NCBI GenBank assembly: GCA_028274465.1
Contig: CM051455.1
Coordinates: forward strand, 102,794,942 to 102,858,941
Reading direction: 5' to 3'
DNA from: Plantago ovata
Taxonomy: Eukaryota > Streptophyta > Magnoliopsida > Lamiales > Plantaginaceae
Length of the DNA: 64,000 nt
Of the stretch, positions 35,597-46,431 are shown piece by piece. The first letter of the stretch is position 1, and the number at the start of each line of letters is the position of its first letter. The notes under the pieces were generated by a model, which did no database searches, was not told the origin of the DNA, and saw only the letters and a list, made by a program, of their open reading frames with translations. Position numbers and translations under genes: made by a program.

Positions 35597-36744
35597 GTTG
35601 ATTTAATCTGGACCTTTGTTTTTGGTTCAAAGCTATTTTTCGGTACAATCTATTTAAAATCATTTATTTACATTTTTGTGGTTGCGTTTGTAAGTTATGG
35701 GCCTAATATTTCTTTTTCTCCTGCTAGGGTCACGTGTTAAATGTGAGACGCGAAGTAGACAAAGCAGCTCGACTTCGTCAAGTGAGTTCATCTATTGTTA
35801 GCAGCTTATGATCAACAGTAAAACTAGCTTCTGAACAATTGCTACATGGATCTGTCAATTTTATCTGGATATTTTAAAAAAAAAAAAAAAAATTCAGACT
35901 ATGTTAAGTACACTATATCTTTTATCACCGTGAGTATTTTCTGCCGATAAGGTGTCCTCGTGTCATCAGTTTTATAAGTTTCACCTTCTAAACATTACTG
36001 AACTGGGCATGCTGATGGATTCCAGGCTTATGTGACCACTTTATGTAATTTGATGAAATTAGTCATCTAGCAGTACATAGTAATCATAAATTGATGTTTG
36101 TATTTTTCTTGTGGCTGGCATATACTGTTCATATTTTAGGAAATTGATTGTCTGTTCTCTAACATCATTCTGATGGTTGGTTAATGCAGAAAATAGACAA
36201 AATGTATGATGCATTTACCGGTCAACCTCTTGAAATAGTGCAGAGGTTCACGGATAAACATCGTTACATGTCTCCTGCTGAGGTGATGATCTTGGTTTCT
36301 TACTCTTAATGTTTTTCTTTCCTTTTCTTTTTTTTTTTTTGGATCATGCAGGTTCTCCTCTATTTCCTACTCTTTAGAATTTGAATCATACTGAATTAGA
36401 ATCATACTGAAAAAGTGAAATCCATGTCTAGTAACCAAAAAGCAAGATATCAGCGATGGAAAGAGGGGGTGTTAAAACATGATGAATTGGAGAAAATAAA
36501 TGGTCAAGTGTTTAGTTATGTAGACTGCTGGGAATGGAACTAATAACTCAATATATCCAGAGAAATATAATATTAACTCTAGTTATTACTGCTGGCTATA
36601 TATAGCTGTATCACGTTGTAAAAGTGAATAAAATGCTCTTGTTTCTATTGAAATGCTGAAATATGTAGAATATTTTCTTTGCCCTGTAAATTCTGATCAA
36701 TTGACCACAAATCGCAAATATATGGAGTTGTTTTGTTTTTTAGC

Positions 36745-38004
36745 TGATGAACGTGTCAGATTCAGTCAAATAAATTTGTAATTAGCCAAAGGCAATCCAC
36801 AACTACAACGAAAACCGTAGTGTAGTAGTAGAATGACTCGAGTGTCGTTCACTCAGGACTATACTAGCTTTATCAAATCTAATTAAGAATATAAAACAGC
36901 AGATAGAAAGCAATAGGGGTTTTCAAGCAGATAATGGAGATTGGTGATAGTATGGTCCTTCTTAACATAATGGGTCGATAAGCATGCATAAATTCCTCGG
37001 TCTTGCATAGAGATCTTTGAATCAATCTTGTGTCCTGTTGCAAGTATTAAGCACTACGAAGATAATATGGTCTGACTTGTCAACAACTAACGTCCTAATG
37101 TGTTCCGTAATTATTCAACACTACGAAGATAATTGGTCTGATTGGTCAACAAGTGTCCAAGTGTGCATAATGATCAATACAACATACGAGAATTTTGGTT
37201 TCAATTGATCAACGAAATAAAGCAATGACACGGAGTATAATGCGCGATATAGCCATTAGCATGATTATCTTCCCTCGCTAAGAATTCACATACTACCACC
37301 AACGATAAATTTAGCTACTCATAATAGGTATGCAATCAATAGCAATCATAGAAGAAAACATATTGAAAGAAGAATAAAATAAGTAGATAAAAACTGTAAG
37401 ATACAAAGTTACCGAAGGTTGTCAATCTCCGGATGATTGCGATCCTACGCGCTCCAATCTGCTATGAAAAAGTATCCCCTAAGCTATGGAACTCCCAGGA
37501 CAGACCCCGGGAAGTTCCTACCTAAAACTATAGAGAGAGGTGAGAAAGTAGGCTTGGAATGATATGATTTTCGGAGAGAAAACTGAGCACTATATATAGG
37601 CCCGAAATATCTGTGGGGCGGTTCGCCTCTGGCTGGGGCGGTTCGCCCCCCAATATTTCGCGGAATTTCCGCGTTTTCTACGCGGTTTTGGATTTCTTCA
37701 CCTTTTCGGACTCGGTTTCAGACTTCTAGTGGCCTTCTAACCTCCAGATTCGACCCCTAGACTCCAAATCCTATCCGGAAACCTTCAGATACTCCAAATA
37801 GGCTTCTGGAACACCAATTCCTTGTAGACTTCAATATAATTGCCCTGTAATCTCCGAATTTCAACCAAAACCTGTAAAATAAAATCTAAATGGAAACGTG
37901 ACACTATTCTAATAAAATGTACTAAAATATAGCTAAATTAACATAGAGGATAGCTAAATTAGGTGAAAAAGACTCGAATGAAAGTGTAAAATACACATTC
38001 ATCA
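36745..38004 (-). repeat. Element E, 3' LTR (1260 bp)
   Basis: TGATGAACG...TTCATCA; near-identical partner of 40975-42233. Has ctatatatagg with a ggcggttcgcc palindrome cluster next to it. Confidence 0.93.
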
Positions 38005-38678
38005 AACTCCCCAAACCGAACCTTTGCTTGTCCTCAAGCAACTAAGCTAGACTCTAATACAAAAAACATGCAAGACTCAAAATGGAGTTTCATGCCAAAT
38101 AAAATGAACTAATCTACAGAATCTACCAAATAACATATGAACAAAAACCATATAAATCAAAGCACGAATATAGGTTGAAGAATACCTCGATTGACTTATA
38201 CACATCAACATAAGCACTTATGTCAAGACAAGATAGTATGGATGAAGATTTAGAAGCAAAATCGCACTTTTCGGGTTTTTTGGGAGTATGGATGAAGAGG
38301 AATGAAGAAAATAGGATTTTGGGGTAGAAATCCGCGTTTTTTAAGATCTGGGACTGTGGGGAGGTTCGCCCCACCACGGGGCGGTTCGCCCCCCAAGTGG
38401 GGCGGCTCGCCCCGTGCTCCCCAATGCGGGGAGACGGGTCCCGATGTCAGAAATCGCGGTTTAAATCCCGAAACCGATTTTTTTTTCAAAAAACCACTCG
38501 AAAATTCTCACTTAAACAAAAGCATATACGACACAGATATGAACAAATTCGCATATGAGAAGCAAATAGTTCAAGAATGAATGCATGCAGAAAAGCAGTA
38601 AAGAAAGCGATAAAAACTCCGGGTTGCCTCCCGGATAGCGTCATTGTTTAAAGTCTTTGACTCGACTCCTGTCTGCGC

Positions 38679-40811
38679 CTATCTCTTCTTTTTGCGGGTA
38701 CTAGCCTTCCCCTTCATTGATCTCCTTTCCATGCCACGAACCTGTGAATAAGAAAGAATATAGGCTGCAAGACCACAATAGTGAGTAGTAATATTAGGCG
38801 GTTCAGGTGGATCAGGTATGGCTTGCAACACGTGTTGCTTGCCATTCACTTCGATGGTGCAAGTTCTTTGGTAGATATCCATCACCGAGCGTAGTTTAGT
38901 CAAGAATGTTTGCCCCAAGAGTATGACATCCCCCGTTCCAGGTGCAGACGCCGGCATAACTACAAAATTGGTGTATATAGATGCTTCACTAATCTTGACC
39001 AAAACATTTTTCACAACGCCCTCCGGTCTCATAAAGGATCCATCCGCCAGTTGTACAATAGCCCTTTGCTCAGATAGTTTTCCAATGTTGCTCTTTTCAA
39101 ACACATTCAAAGGAATTATGTTTGAGTAGGATCCCGTATCTAGTGTGGCACGGACATCTTCAAGCTCACCAATCCCTACCTTAACATCTAAACTTTTAGG
39201 GAGTGGTTCGGGATCCTCTTGCTCCTCATCTCTTGTGCCAGAACCAAGGTCCTTCTCTTCTTCCTCAGCCAGTAGAAGTTCTTCCTTCATGTAGCACTCA
39301 CACCTAACAACGTTCCTGATGGTGATTTCGTCAGGTACATCACCAGCCAATGTAATGGCATTTGACTTCACAGTGCTGCTAGGTAGTTTTCGGTCGATCA
39401 ACTCTTGCATCTTTTGATGGGCAAGCCTAGTGCTCTCTTCCAACTTATCAAGCCTTGCCCTAGTCTTCTCAGAATCTTCCTCATACCGTTTGAGAAAACT
39501 TTGTGTGTGATCGACCATCTTCTGCAAGTTCTCCATCAGTTGAGTCGACTTCGACTTTGGTGGCTCTTTCGGAGCGGGGTTTTCGCAGTGATCATTACCA
39601 TAGTTCAGCCTACTACGGTCTTGGTTAGGTCCATAAGTTTGGTTAGCCGGCGCATACCCTTGATTGTTACGGTATCCTCTTCTCCAAAATCCACCTCGAG
39701 GATTCCTACCGTCTTGTCCGTAGCTAACTTCTTGAGTGCCAAACTCCGTAGCAAAGGCTTCTTCTTCGCCTCCTCGAGCCCAGTTGCCATCATCGTATGC
39801 CAGCTCCGATCTACACATATGAGCCCCATGCCCATAGTTCTTGCATATTCGGCATACTTCGTTCGAAACAGTTGTTCCGGTGGCGCTCTTGAGGACTTGC
39901 TTCAATTCGTTGGTAAAGCACTCGAATTGATCCCCATTCCCCATGTACATAGGGGCTTCTTGAGTCTGTGGAGCTTCAGGTCCACGCCTCCTAACCATTG
40001 CTCTTGGGTCCTTGAACTGCGAACCCTTAGTAAGCCTTTCGAAAACTGTCCAGACGGCTTCTGCGGTTTCCTCCCAAATATTGCCTCGGCATTGGAAATC
40101 CACCACTTGTTGGTTCTCGAAGGTTAGTCCATTGTAGAAGTGTTGGACTAGGTCGGAGAGTTCAAAACCATGGTGAGGGCACTTGTTCGTGAGATCTTGG
40201 AACCTCTCGAACGCGGTGTAGATGGTATCATCATAGTCTTGCTTGAATCCAGTGATATGCGCCTTAAGCGCGGTAGTCAGAGTGTGTGGGAAGTATTTCT
40301 CCATGAAAGCTGAAAAAACCTTTTCCCAAGTGTCCAGCGAGCCTGCTGGAAGAGAGCTCATCCATGACTTGGCTCTGTCGCCAAGTCCCATAGCAAAAAC
40401 CTTCATCCTCAACTCATCCGTTGTTATGTCAGCTCCGGGTCGTGGGAGTTGGTTGACGAAATCATCGATATCGTGCAAGTACCCCATCACATCTTCCCTT
40501 GATAAGCCATAGAACCTCGGAAGTTGTTGGAATGCGTGGTTCTTGATCTCCAGATCTCGGGTTGCAGACGAAAGAACTATCGTCGGTCCCCTCATACGAT
40601 CCTTGGTGGGTTGTACCCATGCCTTCAGTGGTCTAGCTTCTGCCATTCTGTCGATTTCCTTGAATAGACTAATTAGAGATTCAGAGAAATCGGTTTCCTC
40701 AATTTCCTCTAGTGCGCGCCTTTCAAGTAGTCGCCTTCTTTGGTGGTAGACTCTATCTATCTCAGCAATTGAATTAGCAAGCGGTGTTCCTGCCGAACGT
40801 GTATGCGACAT
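38679..40811 (-). CDS. Element E, gag-protease ORF
   Basis: A 710-codon open frame beginning MSHTRSAGTPLANSIAEIDR. The Gag part holds 'AFQQLPRFYGLSREDVMGYL' and 'NKCPHHGFELSDLVQHFYNGL'. A zinc knuckle CRICKNYGHGAHMC (CX2CX4HX4C) lies near residue 328. The retropepsin part has LDTGSYSNIIPLNVFE with the DTG active site and 'DVILLGQTF'. It looks whole; no RT follows. The hairpin ccgggaggcaacccgg lies 45 nt past the stop (38619-38634). A complete Gag with recent LTRs suggests it could have been mobilised in trans recently. Confidence 0.92.
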   Translation of the reverse strand: MSHTRSAGTPLANSIAEIDRVYHQRRRLLERRALEEIEETDFSESLISLFKEIDRMAEARPLKAWVQPTKDRMRGPTIVLSSATRDLEIKNHAFQQLPRFYGLSREDVMGYLHDIDDFVNQLPRPGADITTDELRMKVFAMGLGDRAKSWMSSLPAGSLDTWEKVFSAFMEKYFPHTLTTALKAHITGFKQDYDDTIYTAFERFQDLTNKCPHHGFELSDLVQHFYNGLTFENQQVVDFQCRGNIWEETAEAVWTVFERLTKGSQFKDPRAMVRRRGPEAPQTQEAPMYMGNGDQFECFTNELKQVLKSATGTTVSNEVCRICKNYGHGAHMCRSELAYDDGNWARGGEEEAFATEFGTQEVSYGQDGRNPRGGFWRRGYRNNQGYAPANQTYGPNQDRSRLNYGNDHCENPAPKEPPKSKSTQLMENLQKMVDHTQSFLKRYEEDSEKTRARLDKLEESTRLAHQKMQELIDRKLPSSTVKSNAITLAGDVPDEITIRNVVRCECYMKEELLLAEEEEKDLGSGTRDEEQEDPEPLPKSLDVKVGIGELEDVRATLDTGSYSNIIPLNVFEKSNIGKLSEQRAIVQLADGSFMRPEGVVKNVLVKISEASIYTNFVVMPASAPGTGDVILLGQTFLTKLRSVMDIYQRTCTIEVNGKQHVLQAIPDPPEPPNITTHYCGLAAYILSYSQVRGMERRSMKGKASTRKKKR

Positions 40812-40974
40812 ACACTATATGTGACAGACTAGGAAAAGTGATTAGAAACAAACTAGGAAAACAGAGAGAGATTAAAAAGGAAAACTAAAACTAAAAGAAT
40901 TAGGAATCTAAAGCTGTAAATATAAACAAATTAAACAGAAAAAAGGAGTATAGTCCCCGGAAACGGCGCCAATT

Positions 40975-42233
40975 TGATGAACGTGTCAGATTCAGTCAAA
41001 TAAATTTGTAATTAGCCAAAGGCAATCTACAACTACAACGAAAACCGTAGTGTAGTAGTAGAATGACTCGAGTGTCGTTCTCTCAGGACTATACTAGCTT
41101 TATCAAATCTAATTAAGAATATAAAACAGCAGATAGAAAGCAATAGGGGTTTTCAAGCAGATAATGGAGATTGGTGATAGTATAGTCCTTCTTAACATAA
41201 TGGGTCGATAATCATGCATAAATTCCTCGGTCTTGCATAGAGATCTTTGAATCAATCTTGTGTCCTGTTGCAAGTATTAAGCACTACGAAGATAATATGG
41301 TCTGACTTGTCAACAACTAACGTCCTAATGTGTTCCGTAATTATTCAACACTACGAAGATAATTGGTCTGATTGGTCAACAAGTGTCCAAGTGTGCATAA
41401 TGATCAATACAACATACGAGAATTTTGGTTTCAATTGATCAACGAAATAAAGCAATGACACGGAGTATAATGCGCGATATAGCCATTAGCATGATTATCT
41501 TCCCTCGCTAAGAATTCACATACTACCACCAACGATAAATTTAGCTACTCATAATAGGCATGCAATCAATAGCAATCATAGAAGAAAACATATTGAAAGA
41601 AGAATAAAATAAGTAGATAAAAACTGTAAGATACAAAGTTACCAAAGGTTGTCGATCTCCGGATGATTGCGATCCTACGCGCTCCAATCTGCTATGAAAA
41701 AGTATCCCTAAGCTATGGAACTCCCAGGACAGGCCCCGGGAAGTTCCTACCTAAAACTATAGAGAGAGGTGAGAAAGTAGGCTTGGAAAGATATGATTTT
41801 TGGAGAGAAAACTGAGCACTATATATAGGCCCGAAATAGCTGTGGGGCGGTTCGCCTCTGGCTGGGGCGGTTCGCCAACCAATATTTCACGGAATTTCTG
41901 CGTTTTCGACGCGGTTTTGGATTTCTTCACCTTTTCGGACTCGGTTTCAGACTTCTAGTGGCCTTCTAACCTCCAGATTCGACCCCTAGACTCCAAATCC
42001 TATCCGGAAACCTTCAGATACTCCAAATAGGCTTCTGGAACATCAATTCCTTGTAGACTTCAATATAATTGCCCGGTAATCTCCGAATTTTAACCAAAAC
42101 CTGTAAAATAAAATCTAAAGGGAAACGTGACACTATTCTAATAAAATGTACTAAAATATAGCTAAATTAACATAGATGATAGCTAAATTAGGTGAAAAAG
42201 ACTCGAATGAAAGTGTAAAATGCACATTCATCA
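40975..42233 (-). repeat. Element E, 5' LTR (1259 bp)
   Basis: Partner of 36745-38004. The right edge meets ttagc, the target duplication, within the ClpP6 intron. Confidence 0.93.
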
Positions 42234-42407
42234 TTAGCCTCTCAGATTCCATTGCCTATGCAGTGATTACTCTCGTGTCTGATGACTGAGGGAACTTTCA
42301 TGGATTAATACGAAGATCTTGCCTCCCAAATATCAAAATGTAACATTTCTTCTTTGCAGGCTTTGGATTTCGGTCTCATTGATGGAATCCTGGAAACAGA
42401 GTACTGA

Positions 42408-43715
42408 GTTGGGATCTTAAGGCTGCCTCGGCAGTCAAGGCGCCAAGTAACCCTCGAGCATCTGGCACAGTTGAGAATCTGAGTTGTGCTCTTCCAATTA
42501 TTCGATCAGCCTAAGCTGTCCATCAAATAATTCTATCAGAATATTCAGACAACCTATTGCATATGTACCAGGAACATGTACCATATCAACTTTTTCTGTT
42601 TGTTTAGGGTGATGAAACACGTTAGACGACCTGATTCTTCAGTTATTAATTTATTATCATTCATACAACAGATGCCTTTAGCTCTTCTTGGCAAATGAAG
42701 TACTTCGATCAATTCTGTTATTACAAATGATTTCACAGAAACAACTTTTATCCTTAGATTAATTCTGTTATTAGAAACAACTTTTATCATTAATGATTGC
42801 CCCATTTGATCACATAAATAACTTGAACCAAACACTCTTTTACTAGAACATGTCAGAAATAACCTTTTACACTCATGATTGCAACACTGAATACAAAATT
42901 TCTAATATAGTCATATGAGCTTGTTAAATAGTGTAAGGCAGGAAGCCAGTGTTGTATCTCCCAAAATTGATATAACAATGAAGAATCTACATCTGGAGGT
43001 CATAGGCAACATGGCTTTATATTGTATGCATCATTGCAAGAAATTGTTTCCGATGCGTTATTTACCTGCAAAAGAACACATTTACACACATGTTAGCTCA
43101 ATGCAGTCTTGTTCTCTACCTAAAAGAAAAATCACGCTTTGCAAAAGACATAAATTTGACTAGTCTAGAATCGGGTATAGCTGATACTGAAGTAGCTTAT
43201 CACAAGCACACAATCTTGCTGACAATGGGATGCCTTGCATGATTTCTGATCGTTTGCGATTGAAGCATCATAAAGTGATTAACATAGCTGAAGTGGATTT
43301 GCTATATACCATAGTTCTGATTCACCATGGTAAACCTGTGGATTGCTTTGATGAGAGCACCGAGCTTCATCGATCGAAATGGTCCCATATGCCTGCAGCC
43401 AAAAGTACAATAAGTTTCATATGTGGTATATTTTTATTTACAGTTTTAAGCATTTCATTTCCCCTATACATTGGAGTAAAATATAGCAACTCTAAAAATG
43501 CAAGGTACTTAGTACTCACACAATCTCAGTATAACTTAAGTATAGATCATATTGAAATCGATAAGTACACCTCATGCATGAACATAAGGAAACAAATTTC
43601 CTGCCAATACATATTAGCACCCTAGAAACATACATACAATCTACCATTTCAAGGACCCAAAAGGCTTCACAACCAAAGCACTGACACTCCTAAACCACCA
43701 CTCAACTCCACAAAA
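42408..43715. other. ClpP6 3' flank and unassigned sequence in the Mutator-like element
   Basis: The first 150 bases probably hold the ClpP6 3' untranslated region. The rest is AT-rich with no convincing gene. On the minus strand near 43290-43395 a stretch after 'ctgcag' encodes 'AYGTISIDEARCSHQSNPQ', possibly a further exon of the proline-rich gene at 43797-44126; I cannot confirm it. Confidence 0.4.
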
Positions 43716-43796
43716 TCATCTTATTTCTAGTATTTTGTTACATTGTGTTCCACAAGTACTTCCAGTTTGATATAAACTAGTATTAGCATACCTCTC

Positions 43797-44126
43797 ATCT
43801 TCAGCAGCTACTAGAGGGGGATTATATAATCTCATTCGCTTGGTGGGACCATAATCGGAGAAATTCAAACCAGGTGTGTAATTAGGGGCACCATCCCACG
43901 GCGGCGATGGTGGAGGTTGGTAGGATGGCTGAGGCGGGGGAAGAGGAGGTTGAGGCGGCAGGTGGCGATGGAAGAATTGATCAGTGTACGGCGGCGGCGG
44001 CGGCGAGGGTGGTGGTTGGGGTGCGAAGTACCGGGGAGGTGGGGGAGGGCAGGATGGGAAGTGGTAATTGGAGCAGAAAGGGCAGATAGTATCAAGTGGA
44101 GGTCTAGGACGCCATGAATGGTCCAT
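43797..44126 (-). pseudogene. First exon of a proline-rich protein (YLPM1-like P-loop protein suspected)
   Basis: About 110 codons from MDHSWRPRPPLDTICPFCSN, with a CX2C pair followed by polyproline/tyrosine-rich sequence and a basic 'TKRMRLYNPP' patch, ending 'AAEDER' at a GT donor (gagag|gtatgc). Plant homologues of YLPM1 start in a similar way (MDHSWRP.., CP.C...HFP.CPPPP), but this is from memory and tentative. Upstream on the minus strand (44150-44330) are gggcc motifs common in plant housekeeping promoters. No certain downstream exon is found, so within the Mutator-like element this looks like a captured 5' gene piece; a living gene cannot be excluded. Confidence 0.5.
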
Positions 44127-44580
44127 GGATGAGCTCTGTTATGCAATCTGATCTGATCGGGTGGATTTCATTTATTAGGGTTTCGAATTGATGAGGAAGA
44201 AATTCAGAGAGGAAAGGAAAGACACGGAAAGAAGAAAGAAAAGTGAAAAACTAGGTTTAAGACTAATTTATGGGCCAACTCTATGAAATGAAATGGGCCT
44301 TCTGCATTTGGGCTTAACCAAAAAAGTATGAAACAAAGGAGCCTCCCAATCAGTTTCCAGAAGTTCATTGGCAAACCGTACTATTTTCTAATTCATTTTT
44401 TAACGCTCAAATTAACCAAAATAATAAATAAAAGTAATAAAAATAATTATCCAGAATATTAATTAAAAAATAAGTTAATTAAATAATTTAAGAAAATAAA
44501 GATTATTACATTAGAAATTTAACTATCGTAATTCAAACGAAGGGAGAATAGAAAATTGAAAGCCCATTATCATTAAATAA
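44127..44580. other. Upstream region of the proline-rich exon, then AT-rich spacer
   Basis: 44130-44330 contains 'atgggccaac', 'aatgggcct' and 'ttgggctt', site-II/telo-box-like promoter words. 44380-44520 is AT-rich. No gene is seen. Confidence 0.4.
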
Positions 44581-45280
44581 GGGATCCACGAGAGATGTTG
44601 ATCTGAGCTGGACTTGTTGATTCTGGGCGTATTACTCCTCCTTTTGAAGTAATGAGTATGATCATTAATATTATCGACGCTCGGGTTGTTAAACTCATGT
44701 TCAATTTTAATGTTAATCGAATTGATGTTCAATTCAAATGTTACATTCCAAATGTAACAACATAAGCACCGTACGAGAGATGTTGATGCGAGCTGGACTT
44801 GCTGATTCTGGGCGTATTACTCCTACTCTTGAAGTCATGAGCATGCTCGTTATCATTTTACATCAAAATGTAGCGATCGTTGACATTATCGACGTTTGCA
44901 CTGTACGGAAGATGTCGCTCTTAACTAGACTTAGTACTCATGGATGTATGACTCCTCATTTACAAGTAATTAGTATGATCGTCCATACTAGGATGAAGTC
45001 CAATGTCAGGTATGCAATTCATACAACAGTTATGTTCTAAAACCCGGATCCGGGGTCTAAAATAATAAAACTTAAGGGATCCACGAGAGATGTTGATGCG
45101 AGCTGGACTTGCTGATTCTGGACGTATTACTCCTACTCTTGAAGTCATGAGCATGCTCGTTATCATTTTACATCAAAATCTAGCGATCGTTGACATTATC
45201 GACGTTTGCACTGTACGGGAGATGTTGTTCTTAACTAGACTTAGTAATTTACGGATGTATGACTCCTCATTTACAAGTAA
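44581..45280. repeat. Tandem repeat of about 200-310 bp, three copies
   Basis: The phrase 'cgagagatgttgat(g/c)..gagctggactt' begins copies near 44589, 44772 and 45086. The second and third run on in parallel through 'gcatgctcgttatcatttt' and 'gactcctcatttacaagtaa', while the first is shorter and more diverged. No coding sense. Confidence 0.8.
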
Positions 45281-45310
45281 CTAGTAAATAACCCGTCGAG
45301 TTTCGACGGG
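45281..45310 (-). mobile_element. Possible Helitron 3' end
   Basis: On the minus strand: hairpin cccgtcga-aac-tcgacggg, seven bases, then CTAG followed by T, the standard Helitron 3' terminus and A|T insertion point. In the parallel tandem-repeat copy the sequence continues 'aagtaattag', consistent with insertion between aagtaa and ttag. The other end was not found; the element would extend to the right. Confidence 0.5.
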
Positions 45311-45375
45311 AAATAGTAATGTCACAAGGATTAATATTGGTATGTGATAATCCGGATAAATTAATATTTTTTCTA

Positions 45376-45526
45376 ATTATTAAGATGATTTTTATGTGAA
45401 AATTTATTAACTTATATGTTTTATTTATAATAATTTGTACGAAATTGTGAGATCGAGTACAATAATTTTTATTTGTATAAATTATCAATAAATAATATCG
45501 CCAAAAAAGTAAATCTATACTACCAA

Positions 45527-45574
<48 letters not shown>

Positions 45575-45599
45575 TTTATTAGTATTATTATTATTTTTT
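45376..45599. repeat. Direct repeat left of the LINE, ending in an (ATT)n microsatellite
   Basis: 'attattaagatgatttttatg' through 'gtaaatctatactaccaa' and an ATT run; the same 220-odd bases recur at 49421-49648 on the other side of the LINE with few differences. Confidence 0.85.
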
Positions 45600-45633
45600 T
45601 TTATTTTTTTTATTATAACTAGACTTTTATTAT

Positions 45634-46431
45634 TCACACAAAATTGGAAGGGAGTCGGGAGACAAGCTGTGCACCCACCTCTTTTTGTATACAAAAGCTA
45701 AGTCTAGAAAAAAGGAAAACACCACTTCTAACATCATTGGAATGGCTAACACACAAGCGCTTAAGGCGCGACAAAGTAGCCAGGGCCTCCGCATCGAGCT
45801 CCCCAAAGGTGGAGAAGGCAAACGGGATGAAAGAGTAGCCGTGCTCTGCACACTTAGAAGAATACTTGTTCTTCTTCTTCTGAACGGCAGACTGCAACGC
45901 AGCGCCAGGAACCCAAGAATCCAAACCCCCTGCAAATGGAGAGACACCCGTAACATCCAAGCAGGCATCCCGACCTTGGACCCAATTGTATAATAACAAG
46001 TCTGCCGGGCGAAGGTCCCGTCCATCATCTGAGAGGAACCCCATAGGGGCCTCTTTTCGCACAGCCACTCCAACCCTTGAACAGATGTCAGCCAAGGTAT
46101 CACGCACAAGGTTGTGCCGAAACTTCACCCCAACCTCACTAGAACAATGGACAGCATGGTCACCCCACTGATCCATCCGTTGCACACGACAACTCGAGCA
46201 AGAGGCACCATCGGGGAACAAAGGGACTGCAAGACGATAACACAACACAGCCCGAAACTGTCGCGGGTTCATCCGCTGTCCCAACCCATCAATAGGAATG
46301 GTGAGTAAGTAATCCTGCGCATGAGGTGCACGAATGCAACTAAGAAGAGCCTTCTGCCGCTGACTCAACCCAAACCGAGAGGGCAACTGTGCATCAATGA
46401 CTTTAAAATAACTCTTTGCCAAAGACTTCAT
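45634..46431 (-). CDS. LINE C-terminal part: CCHC zinc knuckle and restriction-like endonuclease
   Basis: 265 codons. Residues C78, C81, H92 and C96 form the knuckle (CSSC..GDHAVHC), followed by RHN at 105-107, RPAD at 141-144 and a second acidic residue at D159 (CLDVTG). This order (knuckle, RHN, RPAD, D) is the arrangement of R2-type restriction-like endonucleases that nick the target for reverse transcription. The Met is internal, not a true start: the upstream reverse transcriptase frame ends at 46428, and a run of five C just before (plus-strand ggggg, 46438-46442) is where one base gained or lost would separate the frames. Confidence 0.85.
   Translation of the reverse strand: MKSLAKSYFKVIDAQLPSRFGLSQRQKALLSCIRAPHAQDYLLTIPIDGLGQRMNPRQFRAVLCYRLAVPLFPDGASCSSCRVQRMDQWGDHAVHCSSEVGVKFRHNLVRDTLADICSRVGVAVRKEAPMGFLSDDGRDLRPADLLLYNWVQGRDACLDVTGVSPFAGGLDSWVPGAALQSAVQKKKNKYSSKCAEHGYSFIPFAFSTFGELDAEALATLSRLKRLCVSHSNDVRSGVFLFSRLSFCIQKEVGAQLVSRLPSNFV

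Larger units (their letters stand above)
36745..42233 (-). mobile_element. Element E: short Athila/Tat-like gag-protease LTR element
   Basis: LTRs 36745-38004 and 40975-42233, polypurine tract 38005-38022, primer-binding site 40954-40971, flanked by a perfect duplication ttagc (36740-36744, 42234-42238). Same family as element A, but it has only the gag-protease ORF; the second-ORF region is not present. The gag-protease ORF looks whole. The LTRs differ by about 1.8 percent by eye, suggesting well under a million years or close to it. It lies in an intron of the ClpP6 fragment. Confidence 0.93.
35728..42407 (+). pseudogene. CLPP6: ClpP6-like plastid Clp protease subunit, last three exons only
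   Basis: Three exons in one reading frame with consensus splice sites: 35728-35781 (GHVLNVRREVDKAARLRQ), 36190-36282 (from KIDKMYDAFTGQPLE to HRYMSPAE) and 42360-42407 (ALDFGLIDGILETEY, stop). The 'RYMSPAEA..FGLIDGIL' block is the C-terminal signature of ClpP-family serine peptidases, which form the chloroplast Clp core; 'TGQPLE' and the ETEY end fit ClpP6 best from memory. The catalytic Ser and His lie in earlier exons, which are absent: only about 130 bp separate the first exon from the terminal inverted repeat. Element E (36745-42233) sits in the last intron. The three exons show no damage. Confidence 0.82.

Noticed and set aside
35500-35600. Terminal inverted repeat as just part of the Tork LTR
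   Set aside because: The same 72 bp is inverted, not direct, at 52956-53028, and LTR sequence lies outside it on both sides, which fits a transposon end better.
42554-43625. Small frames between the ClpP6 end and the proline-rich exon
   Set aside because: They are short, lack recognisable domains and conflict with one another; listed only as an unassigned stretch.
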